NCBI GenBank assembly: GCA_023390675.1
Contig: JAEWCK010000037.1
Location: forward strand, 1 to 6,638
Reading direction: 5' to 3'
Length of the DNA stretch: 6,638 bases
DNA from: Pseudomonadota bacterium
GTDB lineage: Bacteria > Pseudomonadota > Alphaproteobacteria > Sphingomonadales > Sphingomonadaceae
In this document: positions 1-6,067 of the stretch, one piece after another
Layout of the letters: the number at the start of each line of letters is the position of its first letter
Numbering within the stretch: the stretch's first letter is position 1
Program-made: the position numbers and the translations under genes
The notes under the pieces: model-generated
The model's input: only the letters and a program-made list of their open reading frames with translations
Databases searched by the model: none
What the model was told of the DNA's origin: nothing

Positions 1-983
1 GCAAGCGCCTGCGCCCCGGCAAGCGCCTCGTCGCCGCGCCCGGCCCGGCGCAGCACTGCGATCCGTTGTGCCGCGGCCTCGTTGGCAAAAGGACCCTCCG
101 CCGCGTCGCCCAGCACGCCGAGCGCAAGCTCGCCCGCCCCGCTCTGCGACAGCGCGTCGGCAAGATAGAGCCGCGCCCGGTCCTCGCGCGGATCGAGCAG
201 CAGCGCGGCGCGCGTCAGCAGGATCGATAGCGAAGGCATGTCCTCCTTGGCGATGTCCGAGGCGAGACCGAGGAAAAGCCGCGACGCGCCGAATGCCGCG
301 TCCACCCTGCCGCGCTTGCCCGCCGCCTTGCGCACCGCGTCGTAGCGGCTGCCGAGCAAAGCCTTCGCGAACTTGCGGTCGCCCGACCACAGCATCAGCG
401 TCGCGGCGTCGATCCTCAGGTCCTGGTCGCTATCGGGATCGGCGCCGAGCAAGGCGACCACGCCCAGCTTGCCGTCGCCATTGCCGAGAATCCCGAGCAG
501 CGCCCGGTGTCGCTCGGCGTAACGCGTCGCGAGCGCATTGCCGCGCGCCGAGTCGAGCGAAGGCACGGGGTCGTCGCCGCGCCCCTGCGCCAGCCACGCG
601 CCGAGCACGGGCGCGAGGAAGTCGAGCGGCCCCCCCTTGATCCGCGCCAGCGCCCGATCGGCGCCGGCCTGGTCGCCCGCATGCACCGCGATCGAGAAAG
701 CGAGGATGTCGGTGTCGGGCGGCGCGGTCCCGGCGCGCGCCAGCGCCGCGGCGGCGCGGCTGGCGAGATCGTAGTCGCCCGCCATCAGCGCCTGGCGATA
801 GGCCCGCATCGCGACGATCTGGTCGTCGGGCATCGCGCTCAGCGCGCGGCCATAGCCCGCCGCGGCGACCTCCGCCGCACCGGCCGCATCGGCCGCGCGG
901 GCGTGGACATAGGCCGCGACGTCGCTCTGCGCGAAGGCGGGCGTCGCTCCCAGCAGCGCCAGCGCGACGCTACATGTTCGGAT
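1..983 (-). CDS. Secreted TPR-like (tetratricopeptide) protein, 5' part; C-terminus beyond the left edge
   Basis: The minus-strand frame is open from the ETF-QO stop to the left edge, giving about 327 residues with no stop. It opens with a typical Sec signal: a short basic start (R-T-C-S), a hydrophobic core VALALLG and an ATPAFA|QSD cleavage site, so the product is probably periplasmic. The mature part is Ala/Leu-rich and helical, with TPR-like units such as AAGYGRALSAMPDD, YRQALMAGDYDLASRAA and RARLYLADALSQSG, which suggests a protein-interaction scaffold; no catalytic motif is visible. There is no ATG, GTG or TTG just before the signal peptide. The best-placed codon is ATC at 983-981 (a rare start), which would overlap the end of ETF-QO by 14 bp. 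The nearest in-frame ATG (1100-1098) would add about 39 residues of unlikely sequence. Close linkage to ETF-QO implies co-transcription. The coding frame is secure; the exact start and the function are not. Confidence 0.72.
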   Translation of the reverse strand, partial: MRTCSVALALLGATPAFAQSDVAAYVHARAADAAGAAEVAAAGYGRALSAMPDDQIVAMRAYRQALMAGDYDLASRAAAALARAGTAPPDTDILAFSIAVHAGDQAGADRALARIKGGPLDFLAPVLGAWLAQGRGDDPVPSLDSARGNALATRYAERHRALLGILGNGDGKLGVVALLGADPDSDQDLRIDAATLMLWSGDRKFAKALLGSRYDAVRKAAGKRGRVDAAFGASRLFLGLASDIAKEDMPSLSILLTRAALLLDPREDRARLYLADALSQSGAGELALGVLGDAAEGPFANEAAAQRIAVLRRAGRGDEALAGAQAL

Positions 984-2622
984 AGTTCGGCCCGCCGCCG
1001 CCTTCGGGAACCACCCAGTTGATGTTCTGCGTGGGGTCCTTGATGTCGCACGTCTTGCAGTGCACGCAATTCTGCGCGTTGATCTGGAAACGCAGATCAT
1101 CGCCTTCCCCCACCACCTCATACACACCGGCCGGACAGTAACGCTGCGCCGGCTCGGCGTACACCGGCAGATTGTAATCGATCGGTATGTCGGGGTCCTT
1201 GAGCGTCAGATGGACCGGCTGGTCCTCCTCGTGATTGGTGTTCGATATGAACACCGAGGATAGCCGGTCGAAAGTCAGCACGCCGTCGGGCTTGGGATAG
1301 TCGATCGGCCGGGCCTGGTCGGCATGCCACAGGCTCTCATGGTCGGGATGGTGCTTCATCGTGAAGGGCCAGCGCAGCCCGATCAGCTCCATCCACATCG
1401 CCACGCCCGAGAAGATCGTCCCCCAGGTGTCGCCGAACTTCTTGACCAGAGGCGCCACGTTCCGCACGCCGCGCAGTTCCCTGTAGACCCAGCTGCTCTC
1501 ATACGCCTCGGTGTAAGCCGTCAGCTCGTCCGCCCCGCGCCCCGCCTGCACCGCCGCGAAAGCCGCCTCGGCCGCCATCATCCCCGATTTCATCGACGTA
1601 TGCGTGCCCTTGATCCGCGGCACGTTTAGGAAGCCCGCGCTGTCCCCGATCAGCGCCGCGCCGGGCGCGACGAGTTTCGGCACCGCCTGCCAGCCCCCAT
1701 CCGAGATCGCCCGCGCGCCATAGGAGACGCGCTTGCCGCCCTCGAGTATCTTCGCGATCTCGGGATGCGTCTTCCAGCGCTGCATCTCCTGGAAGGGCGA
1801 GAGATAGGGGTTCTTGTAATTGAGCCATGTCACGAAGCCCAACGCCACCTGCCCATCGGCCTGGTGGTAGAGGAATCCGCCCCCATTGGCCTCGTCCTCC
1901 TTCAGCGGCCAGCCCTGGGTATGGATCACGCGGCCCGGCTTGTGCTTCGCCGGATCGATATCCCACAGTTCCTTGACGCCGATGCCATAGATTTGCGGCT
2001 GCGCGTCCCGGCACAGGTCGAACTGGCGCTGGAGCTGCTTGGAAAGGTGCCCCCGGCATCCCTCGCCGAAAAACGTGTATTTGGCGTGGAGCTCGAGCCC
2101 CGGCTGGTAATCGGGCTTGTGCGTGCCGTCGCGCGCCACCCCCATGTCGCCGGTCGCGACGCCCTTCACCGATCCGTCGTCATTGTAGAGGATCTCGGCC
2201 GCGGCGAAGCCGGGGAAGATCTCCACCCCCAGCTCCTCGGCCTTGCCCGCCAGCCAGCGGCAGAGATTGCCGAGCGAGCCGGTGTAAGTGCCCTTGTTGT
2301 GCAGGAACGGCGGCGTCATGAATTCGGGGAAGCTCGACTTGCCTTTTTCGCTCAGCACCCAGTGATGGTTCTCGGTCACCGGGGTCTTCACCAGCGGACA
2401 ATCGTCGCGCCAGTCGGGCAGCAGCTCGTCCAATGCGCGCGGATCGATCACGGCCCCTGACAGGATGTGCGCGCCGATTTCCGAGCCCTTTTCGAGGATG
2501 CACACCGAAATCTCGGCGCCCGCTTCCGCCGCCAGCTGCTTCAGCCGGATCGCCGCCGAAAGCCCGGAGGGGCCACCGCCGACGATCACCACGTCATACG
2601 GCATCGACTCCCGTTCGCTCAT
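970..2622 (-). CDS. Electron transfer flavoprotein-ubiquinone oxidoreductase (ETF-QO)
   Basis: This 550-residue protein is full length for the family without a mitochondrial transit peptide. ETF-QO is a monotopic inner-membrane flavo-iron-sulfur enzyme that takes electrons from reduced ETF (fed by acyl-CoA and amino-acid dehydrogenases) and reduces ubiquinone. An N-terminal Rossmann FAD motif VVIVGGGPSGLSAA lies at residues 11-24, and a second FAD-contacting motif GDSAGFLN at about 327-334. The C-terminal ferredoxin-like domain carries four cysteines that would hold the [4Fe-4S] cluster: C496 (in YCPAGVYEV), C519, C522 and C525 (in NCVHCKTC). The protein ends in GGGGPNYPNM, as I recall for sphingomonad homologues. 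The start at 2622 is supported by an AAGGA Shine-Dalgarno 8 nt upstream (complement of 2631-2635). A second in-frame ATG six codons on (2604) is a weaker alternative. The downstream TPR gene overlaps its end. Confidence 0.97.
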   Translation of the reverse strand: MSERESMPYDVVIVGGGPSGLSAAIRLKQLAAEAGAEISVCILEKGSEIGAHILSGAVIDPRALDELLPDWRDDCPLVKTPVTENHHWVLSEKGKSSFPEFMTPPFLHNKGTYTGSLGNLCRWLAGKAEELGVEIFPGFAAAEILYNDDGSVKGVATGDMGVARDGTHKPDYQPGLELHAKYTFFGEGCRGHLSKQLQRQFDLCRDAQPQIYGIGVKELWDIDPAKHKPGRVIHTQGWPLKEDEANGGGFLYHQADGQVALGFVTWLNYKNPYLSPFQEMQRWKTHPEIAKILEGGKRVSYGARAISDGGWQAVPKLVAPGAALIGDSAGFLNVPRIKGTHTSMKSGMMAAEAAFAAVQAGRGADELTAYTEAYESSWVYRELRGVRNVAPLVKKFGDTWGTIFSGVAMWMELIGLRWPFTMKHHPDHESLWHADQARPIDYPKPDGVLTFDRLSSVFISNTNHEEDQPVHLTLKDPDIPIDYNLPVYAEPAQRYCPAGVYEVVGEGDDLRFQINAQNCVHCKTCDIKDPTQNINWVVPEGGGGPNYPNM

Positions 2623-2630
2623 GCCTCTCG

Positions 2631-2635
2631 TCCTT
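2631..2635 (-). promoter_or_regulatory. Shine-Dalgarno site of ETF-QO
   Basis: On the minus strand AAGGA lies 8 nt before the ATG at 2622-2620. This favours that start over the second in-frame ATG at 2604. Confidence 0.6.
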
Positions 2636-2713
2636 TTGTTCTCGTATGGGACATTGCCGAACGCCTGTCGTCGCGCCCCGGCAACGTCCTGTCCTGCCGT
2701 CGATGGAGGCAGA

Positions 2714-2729
2714 TTGACCGCGGCGTCAA
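2714..2729. promoter_or_regulatory. Inverted repeat TTGAC-N6-GTCAA in the divergent intergenic region
   Basis: Between the divergent ETF-QO and UDG-like genes lies TTGACCGCGGCGTCAA, a repeat with perfect 5-bp arms and a 6-bp GC-rich spacer. Each arm reads TTGAC on its own strand, so each resembles a -35 element (TTGACC rightward, TTGACG leftward). I found no convincing -10 hexamer at 16-18 bp on either strand. A regulator site or a chance repeat are equally possible. Confidence 0.25.
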
Positions 2730-2749
2730 CTGGGATTCAAAGGGAGGGT

Positions 2750-3442
2750 ATGGGGGCGGAACACGCCGTAAACTTGCGGGAGAGCCTCGCCAGCGCACTC
2801 GAATGGTGGCGCGACGCGGGGCTCGACACGCTGACCGAGGACGACGCGAGGGACTGGCTCGCGCGGCCCGTCGCCGCGCCCGAAGCCGCGCCTGCCGTAG
2901 CGGCGGCGCCGGTCGAGACGCTCGCCGCCAATCTCGACGATTTCGTCGCGTGGCGGATGGCCGGCACTGCGCCCGAGGCGGGCTGGATGTCGCCGCGGAT
3001 CGGCCCCGGCGGCGATCCGGCGAGCAAGTTCGTCGTGCTCGTCGATGCGCCCTGCGCGGAGGATTCGGAGACGCTGCTCGGCGGCGCGGAGGGACGATTG
3101 TTCGACAGGATGCTCGCCGCGATCGGGCTGACGCGCGAGTCGGTGTACCTCACTGCACTCGCCTGGGCGCGTCCGGTGGCCGGGCAAATCCTGCCGGCGG
3201 ATGCGCCGCGCCTGATCCAGCTCGCGCGGCATCATCTGACGCTGCTCCGGCCCGAGCGCCTGCTCCTCGTCGGCCAGGCTTCGGTCGGCGTGATCGAAGG
3301 CGATGGTTTAGACGATGTTAACCAATTCGGCGGAAATACGCAGGTGGCGGCGATCCGGCATCCGCGTTTCCTGATGGAGCGCCCCGCCGCCAAGAGCGAA
3401 GCCTGGAAGCAATTGTTGCGCTTGACCCGGGGGAGCCAGTGA
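2750..3442 (+). CDS. Uracil-DNA glycosylase superfamily-like protein, divergent active site
   Basis: The protein has 230 residues. An N-terminal segment (about 1-40, ALEWWRDAGLDTL) and an Ala/Pro-rich linker (41-56) precede an alpha/beta fold that follows the family-4/5 UDG order: VVLVDAP (95-101) where GEAPG is usual, GRLFDRMLAAIGL (115-127), VYLTALAWARP (132-142), LLRPERLLLVGQAS (165-178) and HPRFLM (204-209). The family normally removes uracil from DNA. Here the motif-A glutamate is Asp, the Asn expected after VY(I/L)T is Ala, and the whole protein has one cysteine (C102), so it cannot hold the four-cysteine [4Fe-4S] cluster of family 4. Fold membership is likely, but activity is doubtful. 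An AGGGAGGG purine run ends only 1 nt before this ATG, which is too close to be ideal. An in-frame TTG at 2714 with GGAGG 4 nt upstream is an alternative adding 12 residues. The stop lies 2 nt before the next gene. Confidence 0.8.
   Translation: MGAEHAVNLRESLASALEWWRDAGLDTLTEDDARDWLARPVAAPEAAPAVAAAPVETLAANLDDFVAWRMAGTAPEAGWMSPRIGPGGDPASKFVVLVDAPCAEDSETLLGGAEGRLFDRMLAAIGLTRESVYLTALAWARPVAGQILPADAPRLIQLARHHLTLLRPERLLLVGQASVGVIEGDGLDDVNQFGGNTQVAAIRHPRFLMERPAAKSEAWKQLLRLTRGSQ
3432..3435 (+). promoter_or_regulatory. Shine-Dalgarno site of the lytic transglycosylase
   Basis: GGAG inside a GGGGGAG run lies 9 nt before ATG 3445 but only 3 nt before the in-frame GTG 3439. This decides the start in favour of the ATG, within the tail of the UDG-like gene. 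Confidence 0.55.
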
Positions 3443-3444
3443 CG

Positions 3445-5217
3445 ATGCGTACCATCCTGACCCTTGCCGCGCTGCTCGCGATGCCGGCCGTCGCTTATGC
3501 CGACGACCGCACGCCCGCGCGAAACGACACCGCCACCGCCACCGCCAGCCCCGCCCCCGCGCGCGACGGCGACGGCATCCCCGATCAGCTCGATGCCGAT
3601 CAGCAGGCCGGCTATCGCGCGGTGTTCACGGCGATCCGCGAGCAGCACTGGGCCGATGCCCAGCTCAAGCTCGATTCGATGAAGCCCGGGCCGCTCCACG
3701 CGATCGCCCGCGCCGAGCTCTACACCGCCAAGGATTCGCCCAAGGTCGAGCTCCAGCCGCTGATGGACCTGCTCGCCGAGGCCCCCGAGCTTCCCCAGGC
3801 CGAGCAGATCGCGCGGATGGCGAAGAAGCGCGGCGCGGTCGAGACGCCGACGCTTCCTTATGCCCAGCGGCTGGTCTGGTACGATGGCGCGCCCGTCCGC
3901 CAACGCGCGCACTCGATCAAGAGCGACGACGCCGCCACCGAGATCGCGCTCGCGATCCAGCCCTTCGTCAAGGACGACAAAGGTCCCGAGGCCGAGGCCT
4001 TGGTCGGCGAGCATGAAGCCGATCTCACCCCCGAAGCGCTCACCGAATGGCAGCAGAAGGTCGCCTGGATCTATTACGTCTCCGGCGACGATTCCAATGC
4101 CCGCCGTGTCGCCGCCAAGGCGCAGGAAGGAACCGGCGAATGGGCGCCGCAGGCCGATTGGGTCGCGGGGCTCTCGGCGTGGCGCCAGCAGGATTGCGCG
4201 GGCGCCGCCGCCGCGTTCGACCGCGTCTCGACGCGCGCCGCCGACACCGAATTGCGCTCGGCCGGCCTCTATTGGGGGTCGCGCGCCGAGATGGCGTGCG
4301 GCCATCCCGACAAGGTCGCGGTCAAGCTGCGCGCCGCCTCGCAATATGGCGAGACCTTCTACGGGCTCCTCGCCAAGGCCGCGCTCGGCATCGAGGACAA
4401 GCCGTTCAAGGGCGAGACCGTGGTCGCCGAGGATTGGCGCACGCTCGAGCGCCGACCCAATATCCGCGTAGCCGCGGCTTTGGTCGAGATCGGCCAGGAC
4501 GATCTCGCCGACGAAGTGCTGCGCCATCAGGCGAGGCTCGAGACACCGGCCGAGCACGCTGCGCTCACGCGCCTCGCCGGCCGGCTCAACCTGCCCCAGA
4601 CCCAGCTCTGGCTCTCGCACAACGGACCCGCGGGCGCGCAGCCCCTGCTCGCTGCGCGCTATCCCTCGCCCAACTGGACGCCCGCGGGCGGCTGGCGCGT
4701 CGAAAAGGCGCTGGTGTTTGCGCACACGCTCCAGGAATCGCGCTTCAATGCGGAGATCCGCAGCGCGGCGGGCGCGATGGGGCTGATGCAGGTCAAGACC
4801 GGCGCGGCGATCGACATCGGCCGCCGCCACGGCGTCACCTACGCCGCCTCAGACCTCACCAAGCCGTCGGTCAACATGGAGATCGGCCAGTCCTATCTCG
4901 AGCAGCTGCGCGACCAGCCCTTCACCCAGGGCCTGCTTCCCAAGGTGATCGCCTCCTACAATGCCGGCCCGACTCCGGTGCAGACGTGGAACGCGCTCAT
5001 CAAGGACGGCGGCGATCCCCTGCTCTACATCGAGAGCATCCCCTATTGGGAGACGCGCGGCTACGTCATGACCGTGCTGCGCAATTACTGGATGTACGAG
5101 CAGCAGGAGGGCCGCAAGTCGGTCAGCCGCGCCGCGCTTGCGCAGGGACTGTGGCCCAGATTCCCGGGCATGCAGGGCCCGCAGGCAGTCAAGCTCGGCA
5201 ACAATGCCAATCGATGA
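3445..5217 (+). CDS. Soluble lytic murein transglycosylase (family 1, SLT domain), periplasmic
   Basis: The protein has 590 residues. Lytic transglycosylases cleave the MurNAc-GlcNAc bond of peptidoglycan and form 1,6-anhydroMurNAc. Residues 1-20 (RTILTLAALLAMPAVAYA, then DD) form a Sec signal peptide. A low-complexity Thr/Ala/Pro stretch follows (about 24-40), then a long Ala-rich helical region to about residue 400 that resembles the superhelical U-domain of Slt70. The C-terminal SLT domain shows HTLQESRFN with the catalytic Glu at residue 431 (codon 4735-4737), AMGLMQVK, SYNAGP (position of the usual AYNAGP) and a final GYVMTVLRNYWMY. The ATG at 3445 is preferred over GTG at 3439 because GGAG at 3432-3435 lies 9 nt before the ATG. 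It follows the UDG-like gene by 2 bp and overlaps moaB by 14 bp, so the three are probably co-transcribed. Confidence 0.95.
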   Translation: MRTILTLAALLAMPAVAYADDRTPARNDTATATASPAPARDGDGIPDQLDADQQAGYRAVFTAIREQHWADAQLKLDSMKPGPLHAIARAELYTAKDSPKVELQPLMDLLAEAPELPQAEQIARMAKKRGAVETPTLPYAQRLVWYDGAPVRQRAHSIKSDDAATEIALAIQPFVKDDKGPEAEALVGEHEADLTPEALTEWQQKVAWIYYVSGDDSNARRVAAKAQEGTGEWAPQADWVAGLSAWRQQDCAGAAAAFDRVSTRAADTELRSAGLYWGSRAEMACGHPDKVAVKLRAASQYGETFYGLLAKAALGIEDKPFKGETVVAEDWRTLERRPNIRVAAALVEIGQDDLADEVLRHQARLETPAEHAALTRLAGRLNLPQTQLWLSHNGPAGAQPLLAARYPSPNWTPAGGWRVEKALVFAHTLQESRFNAEIRSAAGAMGLMQVKTGAAIDIGRRHGVTYAASDLTKPSVNMEIGQSYLEQLRDQPFTQGLLPKVIASYNAGPTPVQTWNALIKDGGDPLLYIESIPYWETRGYVMTVLRNYWMYEQQEGRKSVSRAALAQGLWPRFPGMQGPQAVKLGNNANR

Positions 5218-5752
5218 GACCGTCGCGTTCCGCCCCGTGCGGATCGCCGTGCTCACCGTGTCGGACACCCGCACTCTCGCCGACGACCGCTCGGGCGACC
5301 GCCTCGTCGAGCGCCTCACCGGCGCCGGCCACATCCTCGCCGATCGTGCGATAATTCGTGACGATATCGAAACGATCGTCGCCCAGCTCGAAGCCTGGAT
5401 CGCCGACGCGAGTGTAAACGTGATAGTCTCCACCGGCGGCACCGGCGTCACTGCCCGCGACGTCACTCCCGAGGCGCTGGCCCGCGTCCAGGACAAGGAA
5501 ATCCCCGGCTTCGGCGAGCTGTTCCGCTGGCTCAGCTACCAGAAGGTCGGCACCTCGACGATCCAGAGCCGCGCGACCGGCGGTCTCGTCAACGCCACCT
5601 TCGTCTTCGTCCTGCCCGGCTCCCCCGGCGCCTGCAAGGACGCCTGGGACGGGATCCTCAAAGCCCAGCTCGACTACCGCCACATGCCCTGCAATTTCGT
5701 TGAGATCATGCCGCGCCTCGATGAACACCTGAAACGCGGCGCGAAAGGGTAG
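5204..5752 (+). CDS. moaB: Molybdenum cofactor biosynthesis protein MoaB
   Basis: The protein has 182 residues, close to the 170 of E. coli MoaB. MoaB/MogA proteins bind molybdopterin; MogA-type members adenylylate it, while the role of MoaB differs between organisms. Visible family motifs are RIAVLTVSDTR (13-23), the pterin-binding loop VSTGGTGVTARD (75-86), PEALARV (89-95), PGFGELFRWLSY (101-112), GTSTIQSRA (116-124), LPGSPGACKDAW (137-148) and MPCNF (161-165). The start at MPIDETVAF fits the family N-terminus. The frame stays open further upstream, but only as a shadow inside the transglycosylase gene. The ATG lies 14 bp inside the end of the transglycosylase gene without a strong ribosome site, so translational coupling is likely. 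No molybdoenzyme or other moa/moe gene lies in the window. Confidence 0.94.
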   Translation: MPIDETVAFRPVRIAVLTVSDTRTLADDRSGDRLVERLTGAGHILADRAIIRDDIETIVAQLEAWIADASVNVIVSTGGTGVTARDVTPEALARVQDKEIPGFGELFRWLSYQKVGTSTIQSRATGGLVNATFVFVLPGSPGACKDAWDGILKAQLDYRHMPCNFVEIMPRLDEHLKRGAKG

Positions 5753-5771
5753 GGCGGCCTATCGAGGTTGG

Positions 5772-5800
5772 TTGCCTAATATCGCTATATGCGATATTTT
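5772..5800 (+). promoter_or_regulatory. Putative promoter of the toxin-antitoxin operon
   Basis: TTGCCT (5772-5777; four of six bases match TTGACA) and TATTTT (5795-5800; four of six match TATAAT) are separated by 17 bp. The spacer and the first part of the -10 are filled by the palindrome at 5778-5798. Transcription would start near 5807, downstream of the toxin's first ATG. This is inferred from pattern only. Confidence 0.35.
5778..5798. promoter_or_regulatory. Perfect inverted repeat, probable operator of the toxin-antitoxin operon
   Basis: AATATCGC-TATAT-GCGATATT has two perfect 8-bp arms around a 5-bp spacer, AT-rich amid GC-rich DNA. It lies just before, and over the first ATG of, the toxin gene. 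Type II antitoxins with an HTH domain commonly bind such palindromes to repress their own operon, and the antitoxin encoded here has an Xre-type HTH. Confidence 0.6.
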
Positions 5801-6055
5801 CCCCAAATAAAGAGAGTGGTTTATCTCCCGGCTGCGGCAAAGGCGCTCCGCAAATACCGCAATATTGCGGCTCATATAATGGAAAAGGTCGATGCTTATG
5901 CCGCGGATCCCGCTCCGCTGGCGAACAATATCAAGGCGTTGAAAGGTTCGCGCGCAGTTCGCCTTCGAATCGGAGACTTCCGGGTGATCTTCGAGGAAAC
6001 CGATGAAGAGATCATTGTCACCAGGATCGGGCCACGCGGCTCGATCTATGACTGA
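5789..6055 (+). CDS. RelE/HigB-like toxin of a type II toxin-antitoxin system
   Basis: The protein has 88 residues, the usual size for the RelE/ParE superfamily. Most RelE/HigB toxins are ribosome-dependent mRNA interferases, while ParE members poison gyrase; sequence alone does not settle which this is. Features are a basic N-terminal helical part (KALRKYRNIAAHIMEKVDAY, 18-37), LKGSRAVRLRIGDFRVIFEE (51-70) with R58, R60 and R65, a strand EEIIVTRI (73-80), and a GPRGSIYD end (81-88). The last motif is typical of toxins paired with HTH antitoxins. The HTH gene follows 12 bp later in toxin-first order, as in higBA. The ATG at 5789 has no clear ribosome site and sits in the palindrome. A GTG at 5816 (79 residues) is a plausible alternative, and homologues as I recall them begin near the IKRVVY segment. 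The gene is visibly AT-richer than its neighbours, suggesting acquisition. Confidence 0.87.
   Translation: MRYFPQIKRVVYLPAAAKALRKYRNIAAHIMEKVDAYAADPAPLANNIKALKGSRAVRLRIGDFRVIFEETDEEIIVTRIGPRGSIYD
5857..5870. repeat. 14-bp perfect palindrome inside the toxin gene
   Basis: CCGCAATATTGCGG is identical to its own reverse complement. Its GCAATATT core differs by one base from the GCGATATT arm of the upstream palindrome, so it could be a secondary antitoxin-binding site. It also encodes residues 23-28 of the toxin, so chance is possible. Confidence 0.3.
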
Positions 6056-6062
6056 AGGAAGG
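6055..6062 (+). promoter_or_regulatory. Shine-Dalgarno site of the antitoxin
   Basis: AAGGAAGG overlaps the last base of the toxin stop codon and lies 5 nt before the antitoxin ATG. It is much stronger than anything before the toxin, consistent with antitoxin being made in excess. Confidence 0.6.
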
Positions 6063-6067
6063 CATCT

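Noticed and set aside
960..990. A frameshift in ETF-QO merging it with the TPR gene
   Set aside because: ETF-QO ends with the expected NYPNM and stop, and the signal peptide shows that the TPR frame is a separate protein.
68..1022. Plus-strand frames of 190 and 171 codons at the left end
   Set aside because: They are Arg/Ala/Pro-rich shadows; the minus-strand TPR frame has a signal peptide and natural composition throughout.
1765..2460. A 231-codon plus-strand frame opposite ETF-QO
   Set aside because: It is antisense to an unmistakable ETF-QO, with no signal or motif of its own.
3232..4830. Long (532-codon) open frame on the minus strand, opposite the lytic transglycosylase
   Set aside because: It lies wholly antisense to the clear SLT gene, has an Arg/Gly/Leu-rich composition typical of high-GC shadows, and shows no domain motif.
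4047..5354. A 435-codon plus-strand frame overlapping the transglycosylase and moaB
   Set aside because: It is Arg-rich out-of-frame translation of two well-supported genes.
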